18,743 nt of DNA from Oscillospiraceae bacterium (GTDB lineage: Bacteria; Bacillota; Clostridia; Oscillospirales; Oscillospiraceae). This document shows positions 7,314 through 14,991 of this stretch, piece after piece. The translations under genes and the position numbers were made by a program. The notes under the pieces were generated by a model. That model searched no databases, was not told where the DNA came from, and saw only the letters and a list, made by a program, of their open reading frames with translations. Numbering within the stretch: position 1 is the stretch's first letter; every line of letters starts with the position of its first letter. The stretch covers positions 1 to 18,743 of the forward strand of contig JAFTGG010000130.1 in assembly GCA_017458025.1 (NCBI GenBank), given 5' to 3'.

Positions 7314-8105
7314 ATGGAACCAAAGATCGCCGTCGTCACCGGAGGGAGCTCCGGCATCGGGCTGGAGACCGCCAGAGCGCTCGCCGCGGCGGGCTGCCGC
7401 GTCTATGAGCTCAGCCGCCGCGATTTTAACTGCGCCGGCGTGACGCACCTCTCCGCCGACGTGACCGACGAAGCGGCGGTGCAGGACGCGATCGACCAGA
7501 TTTTAGCCGAAACAGGGCGCGTCGATATCCTCGTCAACTGCGCGGGCTTCGGCATCTCCGGCGCGGTGGAGTTCACCGAGCTTGCCGACGCGAAGCGGCA
7601 GATGGACGTCAACTTCTTCGGCACGGTGAACACGACCAAGGCGGTGCTCGGGCACATGCGCCGCGCGGGAAGCGGACGCGTCGTCAACGTGAGCAGCGTC
7701 GCCGCACCCGCGGCGATCCCTTTCCAAGCGTTTTACTCCGCGTCGAAGGCCGCCGTCAACGACTACTCCTGCGCGCTCGCGAACGAGGTGCGGCCCTACG
7801 GCGTGAGCGTCTGCGCGGTGATGCCGGGGGACATCCGCACGGGCTTCACCGCCGCGCGCAAAAAATCCGCCGTCGGCGACGAGGCCTACGGCGGGCGGAT
7901 ATCGAGGAGCGTCGCGAAGATGGAGCGGGACGAACAAGGCGGCATGCCGCCGGAAACGGCGGGCGCGTATATCGCGAAGATCGCGCTGCAAAAGCGCGTC
8001 AAGCCGCTCTACGCCATCGGGCTTTCGTACAAATGCGCGTGCTTCCTCTGCGACGCGCTGCCCTGCCGCCTGCGCAATTGGGCGATCGGGAAATTATATG
8101 CATGA
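7314..8105 (+). CDS. Short-chain dehydrogenase/reductase (classical SDR)
   Basis: The 263-residue product is a classical Rossmann-fold NAD(P)-dependent oxidoreductase. It has the cofactor-binding TGGSSGIG (residues 9-16), NCAG (75-78), the catalytic tetrad residues Asn100 (DVNFFG), a Ser in NVSS (127 or 128), Tyr141 and Lys145 in YSASK, and PGDIRTG (171-177). R35-R36 after the second beta strand could favour NADP(H), which is an inference. The C-terminal end (238-263) is hydrophobic with four cysteines (C241, C243, C246, C251) and ends NWAIGKLYA, so it may associate with a membrane. The substrate is unknown. It is the only plus-strand gene in the window, has its own promoter, and is a single-gene unit flanked by divergent miaB and convergent ribF. 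Confidence 0.9.
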   Translation: MEPKIAVVTGGSSGIGLETARALAAAGCRVYELSRRDFNCAGVTHLSADVTDEAAVQDAIDQILAETGRVDILVNCAGFGISGAVEFTELADAKRQMDVNFFGTVNTTKAVLGHMRRAGSGRVVNVSSVAAPAAIPFQAFYSASKAAVNDYSCALANEVRPYGVSVCAVMPGDIRTGFTAARKKSAVGDEAYGGRISRSVAKMERDEQGGMPPETAGAYIAKIALQKRVKPLYAIGLSYKCACFLCDALPCRLRNWAIGKLYA

Positions 8106-8111
8106 TAGTAT

Positions 8112-8191
8112 AAGGCTCCCCAAGGGGGAGCCTTCAAATCGTCGGCAAAGGCTTTTGCCGACAGTCTGAAAAGTAGAATACTTCTACTTTT
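8112..8191. terminator. Three tandem hairpins between convergent SDR and ribF genes
   Basis: Three strong inverted repeats are stacked in 80 bases. At 8112-8134 two 10-base arms (AAGGCTCCCC and its complement) flank a 3-base loop. At 8141-8162 9-base arms (GTCGGCAAA) flank GGCT. At 8169-8191 10-base arms (AAAAGTAGAA) flank a 3-base loop, with T-rich 3' arms on both strands. The last overlaps the ribF stop codon (8184-8186) and looks like a bidirectional terminator. The first starts 6 bases after the SDR stop but lacks a T-run. The first two may belong to an interspersed repeat rather than a terminator. Confidence 0.7.
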
Positions 8192-9122
8192 TCACGGATT
8201 TCCGTATGAACCGCCGCGCTGCGGCAATGTCCGCCTCGATCTGCGCGTGCAGCTCCGGCACGGAGCCGAACGGCCTTTCGTCGCGCAGGAACCGCAGAAA
8301 TTCCACCTTGAACGGCTGGCCGTAGATATCCCCGTCCCAATCTATGAGGTGCGTCTCCACCGAGACCGTGTCGTCGCCCCCGCCCACCGTCGGACGGACG
8401 CCGACGTTCGTCACCGCCGCCAAAACGCCGCCGCCCCACAGGGTCGCGCGCGCCGCGTAGACGCCGCGCCTCGGCAGCACGCGCCACGCCTCCGGCATGA
8501 GGTTCACCGTCGGGAACAGCTCCGTCGAGCCGAGCCGGTGCCCGTGCGCCACCTCGCCCGTCATGGCGTACGGATGCCCCAAAAATTCCGCCGCGCGTTC
8601 CACGTCGCCGTCCTCCACCAGCGCGCGGATATGCGTCGAGCTGACCGTCACGCCGCCCAGCTCGACCTTGGAGATCACGTCGCAGCCGAGGCCGTGCGCC
8701 GCGCACCAATCGCGCAGGAGCTCCGGCGTGCCCTCGTTTTGGTAGCCGAAGCGGTAGTCATGTCCGGCGACGAGATGCGCCGCGCCGTACCGCGCGACAA
8801 GCCGCTCCAAAAACGACTGCCACGGCATCGTCATCATCGCGCGGTCGAACGGCGCGACGATGGTGCGCTCGATGCCATACAGATCGCGGATCAACGCCCT
8901 GCGCTCGTCCACGCTGGTCAGCAGCGGCACGTTCACGCCCGTGACGAACTCCTTCGGGGCGCGGTCGAACGTGAACGCCGCGGGCGCGACGCGATTTTCC
9001 GCCGCGCCCTGCGCGGCAATGTCCAATTCCTTCGCGCGCTCCACGGTTTTCCGCAGCAGCGCGCCGTGGCCGATATGCACCCCGTCGAAAAAGCCCAGGG
9101 CGATGACTGTTTTCTCTGCCAT
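8184..9122 (-). CDS. ribF: Bifunctional riboflavin kinase / FAD synthetase RibF
   Basis: RibF phosphorylates riboflavin to FMN and adenylylates FMN to FAD. The 312-residue length is typical of the bifunctional enzyme. The N-terminal nucleotidyltransferase domain has GFFDGVHIGH (10-19), GHDYRFG (120-126) and SSTHIR (161-166). The C-terminal riboflavin kinase domain has FPTVNL (203-208), RGVYAA (219-224), NVGVRPT (239-245) and SVETHLID (254-261) with the presumed catalytic Glu256. AAGGAG lies 8 bases before the ATG at 9122 and overlaps the truB stop, so translation is probably coupled. The rpsO gene often found after ribF in Firmicutes is absent; the operon instead ends at a hairpin overlapping the TAG. 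Confidence 0.96.
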   Translation of the reverse strand: MAEKTVIALGFFDGVHIGHGALLRKTVERAKELDIAAQGAAENRVAPAAFTFDRAPKEFVTGVNVPLLTSVDERRALIRDLYGIERTIVAPFDRAMMTMPWQSFLERLVARYGAAHLVAGHDYRFGYQNEGTPELLRDWCAAHGLGCDVISKVELGGVTVSSTHIRALVEDGDVERAAEFLGHPYAMTGEVAHGHRLGSTELFPTVNLMPEAWRVLPRRGVYAARATLWGGGVLAAVTNVGVRPTVGGGDDTVSVETHLIDWDGDIYGQPFKVEFLRFLRDERPFGSVPELHAQIEADIAAARRFIRKSVKK

Positions 9123-9134
9123 GAATATGGCTCC

Positions 9135-9998
9135 TTATGTGCTGAAAAAGTTCTTCATGGAGGTCAACACGCCGCCCTCGCAGCGCGAGAGCGCCAAAAC
9201 CGTCCCGTCCCGCCCGTAGACGCGGTAGACGCCGTCCTTGATGTTGAAGCCGCGTATGGGATTCCCGCAGCGGCAGCGGCGCTCCGCCTCCGCGTAGTCG
9301 ATGCGGTACGCCGGATACTGCCGGAACAGGCTGTCCACGGGCCGCAGCAGCCGATCGCCTTGCTTCTGCGCGTCCTCAATGGACGCCGCCTCGTCGATGG
9401 TGAAGCCCGACGCCATCGTGCGCTCAAGCGCGCTCATCGCGCCGCCGCAGCCGAGCGCCGCGCCGACGTCGTGGCACAGCGTGCGTATGTAGGTGCCCTT
9501 GGAGCACACGGCGCGCAAGCCCCAATCGCCGGAGGCGTCGCGCTCCAGCAGCTCCAGCTCGTAGATTGTCACGCGCCGCGGCTTCCGCTCGATCTCGACG
9601 CCCTTGCGCGCCAGCTCGTAGAGCTTTTTGCCCCGCACCTTGATCGCCGAGTACATCGGCGGAATCTGCTCGATCTCGCCCGTGAAGCGCGGCAGCACGG
9701 CGCGCAGCTCGTCCTCCGTCACTCGGACCGCCGACTCGGACAATACCGTGCCGCTCGTGTCCTGCGTGTCGGTGACGACGCCGAGCCGCAGCGACGCGCG
9801 GTACTCCTTTTTGCCGTCCTCGGCAAAGGACGCCGCCTTGGTTGCCTGCCCGACGAACACGGGCAGCACGCCCGTCGCCATCGGGTCGAGCGTCCCCGCG
9901 TGGCCGACGCGCTTCTCGTGAAAGACGCCGCGCAGCTTGGCGCACACGTCCATGCTCGTCCAATCCCGCGGCTTATTGATGACGATGATCCCGTCCAT
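9135..9998 (-). CDS. truB: tRNA pseudouridine(55) synthase TruB
   Basis: TruB converts U55 in the T-loop of tRNAs to pseudouridine. The product is 287 residues. It opens MDGIIVINKPRDWTS and contains the catalytic loop GHAGTLDPMATGVL with the nucleophilic Asp38, then PPMYSAIKVRGKKLYELAR and CSKGTYIRTL, all diagnostic of TruB. The C-terminal region (about 225-287, with GVYRVYGRDG) fits the small PUA-like end found in Firmicute TruB. The gene begins 3 bases after the nrnA stop and has only a weak ribosome binding site, so it probably depends on translation of nrnA. ribF follows 12 bases downstream. Confidence 0.97.
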   Translation of the reverse strand: MDGIIVINKPRDWTSMDVCAKLRGVFHEKRVGHAGTLDPMATGVLPVFVGQATKAASFAEDGKKEYRASLRLGVVTDTQDTSGTVLSESAVRVTEDELRAVLPRFTGEIEQIPPMYSAIKVRGKKLYELARKGVEIERKPRRVTIYELELLERDASGDWGLRAVCSKGTYIRTLCHDVGAALGCGGAMSALERTMASGFTIDEAASIEDAQKQGDRLLRPVDSLFRQYPAYRIDYAEAERRCRCGNPIRGFNIKDGVYRVYGRDGTVLALSRCEGGVLTSMKNFFST

Positions 9999-10001
9999 AT
10001 C

Positions 10002-10973
10002 TTACTGAGCGCCCCCGCAAGCGGGAGCGGCGCCTACCTCGATGCACGCCGCGACGATGGCGTTTTTCGCCGCCTCCTGCGTCATCCCCTTGATGACGCA
10101 GCCGGACGCGGCCCTGTGCCCGCCGCCGCCAAACTTCTCGCAGACCTTGGTCGCGTTGACGCGGGGGCCCGTGCGGACGCTGATCTTCCAATCGCCGTTC
10201 TCCAGCTCCTTCATGGTGACGGAGCAGTCCTGCCCCTCGACCAGCCCGCCGAGGGCGGCGAGGTCGTCCATATCGTTCTCGGTGAGCCCCATCTCGCGGA
10301 TCATCGACTGCGGCACCTGCACCACGACGACGCGCCCGCCGTCGAAATATTCCATCTCGCTGAGCAGGCGGCCTTCCAGCGCGAGGCGCTTTTTGGTCTT
10401 GGTGCGGAAGTGTTTTTTGTTCACCGCGCGCACGTCGACGCCGGTCTCCATCAGCGCCGCCGCGACGCGGTGCGTGTTCGCCGTGACGTTGGAGTACACG
10501 AAGCAGCCCGTGTCGGTGGACACGGCGACGTAGAGCGGCAGCGCGACCTCCGGCGTCAACTGCCCCAGCTCGACGGCGACCTCATATAAAATCTCGCCGC
10601 AGGCGGCGCACTCGGGGCGCACGCAGCAGAGCTTGCCGAAGCCCTCGTAGCTCGGGTGGTGGTCGACGGCGAGATCGACCTTGTCACGGAACGCCTCCGC
10701 GTTCTTCGGAAACAGTCCGGTTGCCGCGATGTCGACGGACACGACGGTATCGTACTTGTAATCCTCCGCCGCCCACAGCCCGTCGACGTAGGGCGCGTAA
10801 TTATCCGTGACCTCGGCGTTCTCCAGCAGCCACGCGGTCTTGCCGGCGCCGCGCAGCATGTGGCACAGCGCCGCCGCGCAGCCCAGCGTGTCGCCATCGG
10901 GCCGCTTGTGCGTTAAAATCAGGTAGTTGGCGTGCGCGCGGAGAAAGTCCGCGACCTCCTTCGTCGTCAGCAT
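10002..10973 (-). CDS. nrnA: DHH/DHHA1 phosphoesterase, NrnA-type oligoribonuclease / pAp phosphatase
   Basis: NrnA-type proteins degrade short RNAs from the end and dephosphorylate pAp. The 323-residue product has the DHH domain motifs in order: HKRPDGD (H22, D26, D28), VSVDIAATG (D81), VDHHPS (D104-H105-H106) and STDTGCFVYSN (D154), all metal ligands. The C-terminal DHHA1 domain is shown by FGGGGHRAASG (281-291). Its ATG shares one base with the rbfA stop (10973), indicating translational coupling. Position between rbfA and truB is the usual one in many Firmicutes. The tail (311-323) is short and Ala/Gly/Cys rich. Confidence 0.93.
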   Translation of the reverse strand: MLTTKEVADFLRAHANYLILTHKRPDGDTLGCAAALCHMLRGAGKTAWLLENAEVTDNYAPYVDGLWAAEDYKYDTVVSVDIAATGLFPKNAEAFRDKVDLAVDHHPSYEGFGKLCCVRPECAACGEILYEVAVELGQLTPEVALPLYVAVSTDTGCFVYSNVTANTHRVAAALMETGVDVRAVNKKHFRTKTKKRLALEGRLLSEMEYFDGGRVVVVQVPQSMIREMGLTENDMDDLAALGGLVEGQDCSVTMKELENGDWKISVRTGPRVNATKVCEKFGGGGHRAASGCVIKGMTQEAAKNAIVAACIEVGAAPACGGAQ

Positions 10974-11365
10974 CAGTCCTCGTCCTCCAATACGATATCG
11001 GCGTTCGCCGGATTCGCGGGCTTGACCACGCTCGGGTCGCGCAGCATGCTCAAAATCTTCGCGCCCTGCTCGATGGAGTCGTCCGCGACGAATTGCAGCT
11101 CCGGCGTGTAGCGCAGCTTGACCGCCGCGCCCAGCTCGCGCCGCAGCCAGCCCGCCGCGTTTTTCAGGCCCTTGATAACGTCCTTTTCCTGCGTCTTGTC
11201 CAGCACGCTGACGAACACCTTCGCGTAGCGCAGGTCGCTCGTCGTATCGACGTGCGTGACCGTCACCATGCCGCCCTGCACGCGCGGGTCCTTGAGCGTG
11301 CGAAGGAGGCTGCTCAGCTCCTTTTGGATTTCTTCGTTGATGCGGTTGATGCGATTGCTCGCCAT
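10973..11365 (-). CDS. rbfA: 30S ribosome-binding factor RbfA
   Basis: RbfA binds the maturing 30S subunit and supports 5'-end processing of 16S rRNA. The 130-residue protein starts MASNRINRINEEIQKELSSL and has the KH-type core DPRV (27-30), TTSDLRYAKVFVSVL (41-55) and LRRELGAAVKLRYTPELQF (74-92), followed by an acidic tail ending LEDED. AAGGAGG lies 8 bases before the ATG at 11365. An unrecognised 139-residue gene ends 21 bases upstream; in most Firmicutes rbfA follows infB or ylxP directly. Confidence 0.96.
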   Translation of the reverse strand: MASNRINRINEEIQKELSSLLRTLKDPRVQGGMVTVTHVDTTSDLRYAKVFVSVLDKTQEKDVIKGLKNAAGWLRRELGAAVKLRYTPELQFVADDSIEQGAKILSMLRDPSVVKPANPANADIVLEDED

Positions 11366-11386
11366 AGTAAATTCCTCCTTTTGAGG

Positions 11387-11806
11387 CTATCTCGCCACCG
11401 TCAGGCAGGTCTGTCCTTCCTCCAACAGCTTCTCGTTCTCAAACAGCATACCCAACGTGTCCATATCAAATTCGTCCAGCGTCCCGCGATAGCGGCGCAG
11501 CTTGCCCGGGCCGCTGCCGACCCAGAGCGACCACAGCTCGACCTCCTCGCCCGCCGAGAAGTTCTCCCGCAGATAATCGGTCAAATGCCGCAAATCCGTC
11601 TCGCAGTTTTCCAAATCAAACGCGTATTGATACGGCTTCATCTCGAAGCCCAGCTCCTCCACGGCGTCGCGGTAATAGTTGTGTTCCTCCACATAAAAGC
11701 CCATGTCAAAACCGATGGTATACCTGCCGCTCGTTTTCTCGCGATATTCCCGAAAGTCGCACGGCGGCAGCGGCTTGTCCGCCGCGATCAATGACACATG
11801 GCTCAT
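11387..11806 (-). CDS. Hypothetical protein between infB and rbfA
   Basis: I do not recognise the family. From the ATG at 11806, with AAAGGG 6 bases upstream, the product is 139 residues, acidic and soluble-looking, with no signal peptide or membrane segment. It is rich in aromatic residues in the middle (GFYVEEHNYYRDAVEELGF, MKPYQYAFDLEN) and has the segment VELWSLWVGSGPGKLRRYRG, then alternating acidic/hydrophobic residues to the end (TCLTVAR). The frame runs further upstream into infB to 11950, but that part is out-of-frame infB sequence with poor composition. It is not YlxP (DUF503), which normally sits here. Codon use and base composition match its neighbours, so recent foreign origin is not indicated. 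It may be cotranscribed with rbfA. Confidence 0.75.
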   Translation of the reverse strand: MSHVSLIAADKPLPPCDFREYREKTSGRYTIGFDMGFYVEEHNYYRDAVEELGFEMKPYQYAFDLENCETDLRHLTDYLRENFSAGEEVELWSLWVGSGPGKLRRYRGTLDEFDMDTLGMLFENEKLLEEGQTCLTVAR

Positions 11807-11826
11807 AAAATCCCTTTCGCGAAACA

Positions 11827-11851
11827 AGGGGCGGGCGAAACGCCCGCCCCT
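11827..11851 (-). terminator. GC-rich hairpin after infB
   Basis: A perfect 11-base inverted repeat (AGGGGCGGGCG and complement) encloses a 3-base loop, 14 bases after the infB stop. On the minus strand it is followed by TTGTTT, a short imperfect T-tract. It is a probable intrinsic terminator or attenuator separating the rimP-infB operon from the downstream genes. The 3' side runs into the ribosome binding region of the hypothetical gene. Confidence 0.65.
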
Positions 11852-11865
11852 CGTATGATACTCTT

Positions 11866-14247
11866 TTAAACCTCGATCTGCTCCATGACGAAGGCTTCGA
11901 CCACGTCGCCGAGCTTGATGTCGTTGTACTTCTCGAAGCTCAAGCCGCACTCGTAGCCGGAGGCGACCTCCCTGACCGCGTCCTTGAAGCGCTGGAGCGA
12001 CGCGAGCGCGCCTTCGTGGACGACGATGCCGTCACGCACGATGCGCACCTCGCAGGCGCGCTGGATCTTGCCGTCGGTGACATAGCAGCCCGCGACCGTG
12101 CCGACGCTGGAGACCTTGTAGGTCTGGCGCACCTCGGCGTGGCCCAGGACGACCTCGCGGAACTTCGGGGCGAGCATGCCCTTCATCGCCGCCTCGATCT
12201 CGTCGATCGCGTCGTAGATGACGCGGTACATGCGCATATCGACGTGCATGCGCTTCGCGCTCTCCGCCGCCACGGAGTCGGGGCGCACGTTGAAGCCGAC
12301 GATGATCGCGTTCGAGGTCGACGCCAGCATGACGTCGCTCTCGTTGATCGCGCCGACCGCGCCGTGAATGACGCGCACGCGGACCTCGTCGTTCGAGAGC
12401 TTTTCGAGCGAGCTCTTGACCGCCTCGACGCTGCCCTGCACGTCCGCCTTGACGATCAGGTTCAGGTTCTTCATCTCGCCCGCCTGGATCTGGCTGAACA
12501 GGTCCTCCAGCGAAACCTTCGTAATCGGCGCGTTGGCCTTGAGCTTCTCCTCCGCCTTGCGCTGCTCCACCAGCTCGCGCGCGAGGCGCTCGTCGGCGAC
12601 GGCGTTGAACGTCGCGCCCGCGCCCGGCACGTCGCCGAGGCCCGTGATCTCCACCGGCACGGAGGGACCCGCCTCGGTCAAACGCTGGCCCTTGTCGCCC
12701 ACCATCGCGCGCACACGGCCGACGGCCGTGCCGGCGATGATGATGTCGCCCTGACGCAGCGTGCCGTTCTGGACGAGCAGCGTCGCGATCGGGCCGCGGC
12801 CCTTGTCGAGCCGCGCTTCGATGACCGTGCCGGAAGCGGCGCGGTTCGGATTGGCCTTCAGCTCGCCGACCTCGGCGGTCAGCGCGACCATCTCCAGCAG
12901 GTTGTCGATGCCCATACCGGTCTTGGCGGAAATCGGACAGACGATGGTCTGGCCGCCCCAATCCTCGGCGAGCAGGTCGTGCTCGGTCAACTGCTGCTTG
13001 ATGCGCTCGGGGTTCGCGTCGGGTTTATCCATCTTATTGATGGCGACGATGATCGGAATACCCGCCGCCTTGGCGTGGTTGATGGACTCGACGGTCTGCG
13101 GCATGATGCCGTCCTCCGCCGCGACGACGAGAATGGCGATATCCGTCACCATCGCGCCGCGGGCGCGCATGGACGTGAACGCCTCATGGCCGGGCGTATC
13201 GAGGAACGTGATGGGCCTGCCCTTGATCTGCACCTGATACGCGCCGATGTGCTGCGTGATGCCGCCCGCCTCGCCGGAGGCGACGTGCGCGTTGCGGATA
13301 TAGTCGAGCAGCGAGGTCTTGCCGTGGTCGACGTGGCCCATGACCACGACGACGGGCGCGCGGAGCTCCAGCTCGTCTTCCGTATCCTGATGGTCGTCGA
13401 TGAGCTTCTCCTCGATGGTGACGACGACCTCCTTCTCGACCTTGCAGCCGAGCTCCTCCGCGACAAAGGACGCGGTGTCGAAGTCGATCATCTGGCTCAG
13501 CGACGCCATGACGCCGTTCTTCACAAGGCACTTGACGACCTCCGCGCCGGTCTTCTTCATGCGCGACGCCAGCTCCTGTACGGAGATCTCGTCGGGGATC
13601 TTGACCGTGACGGGCGTCTTCTTCAGCGCTTCGAGCTGGAGACGGCGCATGCGCGCGGCCTCCTCCTGCTTGCGCTTGTTGGAGAACGTCGGCGCGCCGC
13701 CGCGGCCCCTGTTCTTGCCGGCGTTGCGGAACTTCTCCTTGTTGCCGCTCTGCTCGGCGCGGCGCCCGCCGCCGCCGGAGCGGTCCGCCATGTCCTGCAG
13801 CTTCTCGTCGTACTTGTCGAGATTGACGTTGGTCGCCTTGCGCGTGTCGACGATCTTCTTCTCCGGCACGCGGGATACCGGCTGCGCCGGCTTGTCGGGC
13901 TTCTCGGCCTTGGGCGCGGGCGCATTGCCGCTCTGCTGCGCCGCCGGAGCGGACGCGCCGCCCTGCGCGGCGGAGGCCTCAGCCTTGGCCTCCTGCTTCT
14001 GCCCCGCCTTGGGCTGCTCCTCCTGCTTTTCCTGATAGGTGTCGGCAAAGATCGTCGCGATCTCCACCTGATTCTTCTGCGTCAGGTACTCAAAAAGGAT
14101 CGACAGCTCGCGCTCGTCCAGCACCTGAGAAGGCCCTTTCACCGTGTCCGTATAGTTTTTGAGGATACCGACGATATCCTTGCTGCTCATGCCAAAGTCC
14201 TTGGCGAGCGCAGACACCTTGTTTTTGTTGACGGTAGCAGTTGCCAC
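11866..14247 (-). CDS. infB: Translation initiation factor IF-2
   Basis: IF2 is the GTPase that places initiator fMet-tRNA on the 30S subunit and promotes 50S joining. The 793-residue product starts with GTG at 14247; GGAGGT lies 6 bases upstream and no in-frame ATG fits better. Domains in order: a first IF2_N module (about 8-58), an Ala/Lys/Gln/Gly-rich linker (about 70-205, including an Arg/Gly stretch near 156-184), a second IF2_N module (about 212-265), the G domain with GHVDHGKT (304-311), GGITQHIG (328-335), DTPGH (350-354), NKMD (404-407) and SAK (440-442), a beta-barrel domain II, domain C1 (about 575-690) and the C2 tRNA-binding domain ending [20 protein letters not shown]. It follows the L7Ae-like gene by 29 bases. 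Confidence 0.97.
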   Translation of the reverse strand: MATATVNKNKVSALAKDFGMSSKDIVGILKNYTDTVKGPSQVLDERELSILFEYLTQKNQVEIATIFADTYQEKQEEQPKAGQKQEAKAEASAAQGGASAPAAQQSGNAPAPKAEKPDKPAQPVSRVPEKKIVDTRKATNVNLDKYDEKLQDMADRSGGGGRRAEQSGNKEKFRNAGKNRGRGGAPTFSNKRKQEEAARMRRLQLEALKKTPVTVKIPDEISVQELASRMKKTGAEVVKCLVKNGVMASLSQMIDFDTASFVAEELGCKVEKEVVVTIEEKLIDDHQDTEDELELRAPVVVVMGHVDHGKTSLLDYIRNAHVASGEAGGITQHIGAYQVQIKGRPITFLDTPGHEAFTSMRARGAMVTDIAILVVAAEDGIMPQTVESINHAKAAGIPIIVAINKMDKPDANPERIKQQLTEHDLLAEDWGGQTIVCPISAKTGMGIDNLLEMVALTAEVGELKANPNRAASGTVIEARLDKGRGPIATLLVQNGTLRQGDIIIAGTAVGRVRAMVGDKGQRLTEAGPSVPVEITGLGDVPGAGATFNAVADERLARELVEQRKAEEKLKANAPITKVSLEDLFSQIQAGEMKNLNLIVKADVQGSVEAVKSSLEKLSNDEVRVRVIHGAVGAINESDVMLASTSNAIIVGFNVRPDSVAAESAKRMHVDMRMYRVIYDAIDEIEAAMKGMLAPKFREVVLGHAEVRQTYKVSSVGTVAGCYVTDGKIQRACEVRIVRDGIVVHEGALASLQRFKDAVREVASGYECGLSFEKYNDIKLGDVVEAFVMEQIEV

Positions 14248-14276
14248 GATAACACCTCCATTAAGTGCTGGGGAAA

Positions 14277-14708
14277 TTACTTCTTGGTACGCTTTTTGCC
14301 GGTGCGCACGTTTTTGTCGTGCCGCGCCTGCTCTTTCTTCCGCTCGGCGGCCCTCGCGGCCTTTGCCGACAGCTTTTCCGCGGTCTCGCCGTAGCGCTTT
14401 TCATCGAGCGCCGCGAGCTTTTTCGCGACCGCCTCGGCAAAACCGACGTCGGTGACGGCGAGCATCGCGCAGGACGTGCGCCCCACGGCGCGGCCGAGTT
14501 CGTCCTTGGCGGCGGGGATCGTCACGCACAGGCACGCGCCCGCCTCGGCAAAGTGCTTCGCGCGGCGCGCCGTGTTGTCCGCCGCGTCCGACGCGAGCAG
14601 AATGAGCCGCGCGTCGCGCGCTCTCGCCGCCGCGCCGACGGGTTCCTCGCCCGCTTCGAGCCGTCCCGCCTTTTTTGCCAGGCCAAGCAGCGATAATACG
14701 TTATTCAC
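14277..14708 (-). CDS. L7Ae/L30e family RNA-binding protein (YlxQ-like)
   Basis: From the GTG at 14708 the protein has 143 residues. The first 100 or so match the L7Ae/YlxQ fold found between ylxR and infB in Firmicutes: [20 protein letters not shown], then a conserved [14 protein letters not shown] segment, then [21 protein letters not shown]. Such proteins bind kink-turn RNA; the precise target of YlxQ is not settled. Compared with the usual length of about 100 residues there is an extra Lys/Arg/Ala/Glu-rich tail (about 105-143, ending [10 protein letters not shown]), likely helical and nucleic-acid binding. The GTG overlaps the end of ylxR by 8 bases, with AGGAG 10 bases upstream. The longer frame to 14828 is out-of-frame ylxR DNA and is rejected. 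Confidence 0.9.
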   Translation of the reverse strand: MNNVLSLLGLAKKAGRLEAGEEPVGAAARARDARLILLASDAADNTARRAKHFAEAGACLCVTIPAAKDELGRAVGRTSCAMLAVTDVGFAEAVAKKLAALDEKRYGETAEKLSAKAARAAERKKEQARHDKNVRTGKKRTKK

Positions 14709-14973
14709 CGCCTGCCATCTCCTGTTCCAGCGCGTCGTAGACCTCCGGCGGGATCGCCGCCGAAAACGCTCGCTCCAGCGCCCGCGACTTGCGCGCCCTT
14801 TTGAGGCACTCCGCGTTCGGGCAGACATACGCGCCGCGCCCGGGCTTCTTGCCGCGGAAGTCGAGCGTGATGGCCCCCTCCGGCGACTTGACCACGCGGA
14901 TCAGCTCGCGCTTGTCTTTCATCTCACGGCAGCCCACGCATTGCCGCTGCGGTATTTTCTTCGGCTTTTGCAT
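14701..14973 (-). CDS. ylxR: YlxR family RNA-binding protein (DUF448, RnpM)
   Basis: The 90-residue protein shows the full YlxR pattern: PQRQCVGCREMKDKRELIRVV near the N-terminus (C12, C15), then GRGAYVCPNAECLKRARKS (C51, C56). YlxR was described as an RNA-binding protein of the nusA/infB operon and more recently as an RNase P modulator in Bacillus subtilis. It is encoded 18 bases after nusA, with AAAGGA 10 bases before its ATG, and its last codons overlap the GTG of the L7Ae-like gene. Confidence 0.95.
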   Translation of the reverse strand: MQKPKKIPQRQCVGCREMKDKRELIRVVKSPEGAITLDFRGKKPGRGAYVCPNAECLKRARKSRALERAFSAAIPPEVYDALEQEMAGGE

Positions 14974-14991
14974 AGGCGCGCCGTCCTTTCG

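Noticed and set aside
8247..10589. 780-codon plus-strand open frame across ribF, truB and nrnA
   Set aside because: Spans three genuine minus-strand genes; composition is His/Arg/Ala-rich antisense noise.
11807..11950. N-terminal extension of the hypothetical gene into infB
   Set aside because: The extra 48 codons overlap the infB end out of frame and include the post-infB hairpin; the ATG at 11806 has a proper ribosome binding site.
12016..14394. 792-codon plus-strand open frame opposite infB
   Set aside because: It is antisense to a well-conserved IF2 gene, has Arg/Asp/Val-heavy composition typical of reverse frames in GC-rich DNA, and no recognisable domain.
14709..14828. N-terminal extension of the L7Ae-like protein
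   Set aside because: Arg/Ser-rich translation of ylxR in the wrong frame; GTG at 14708 gives the conserved N-terminus.
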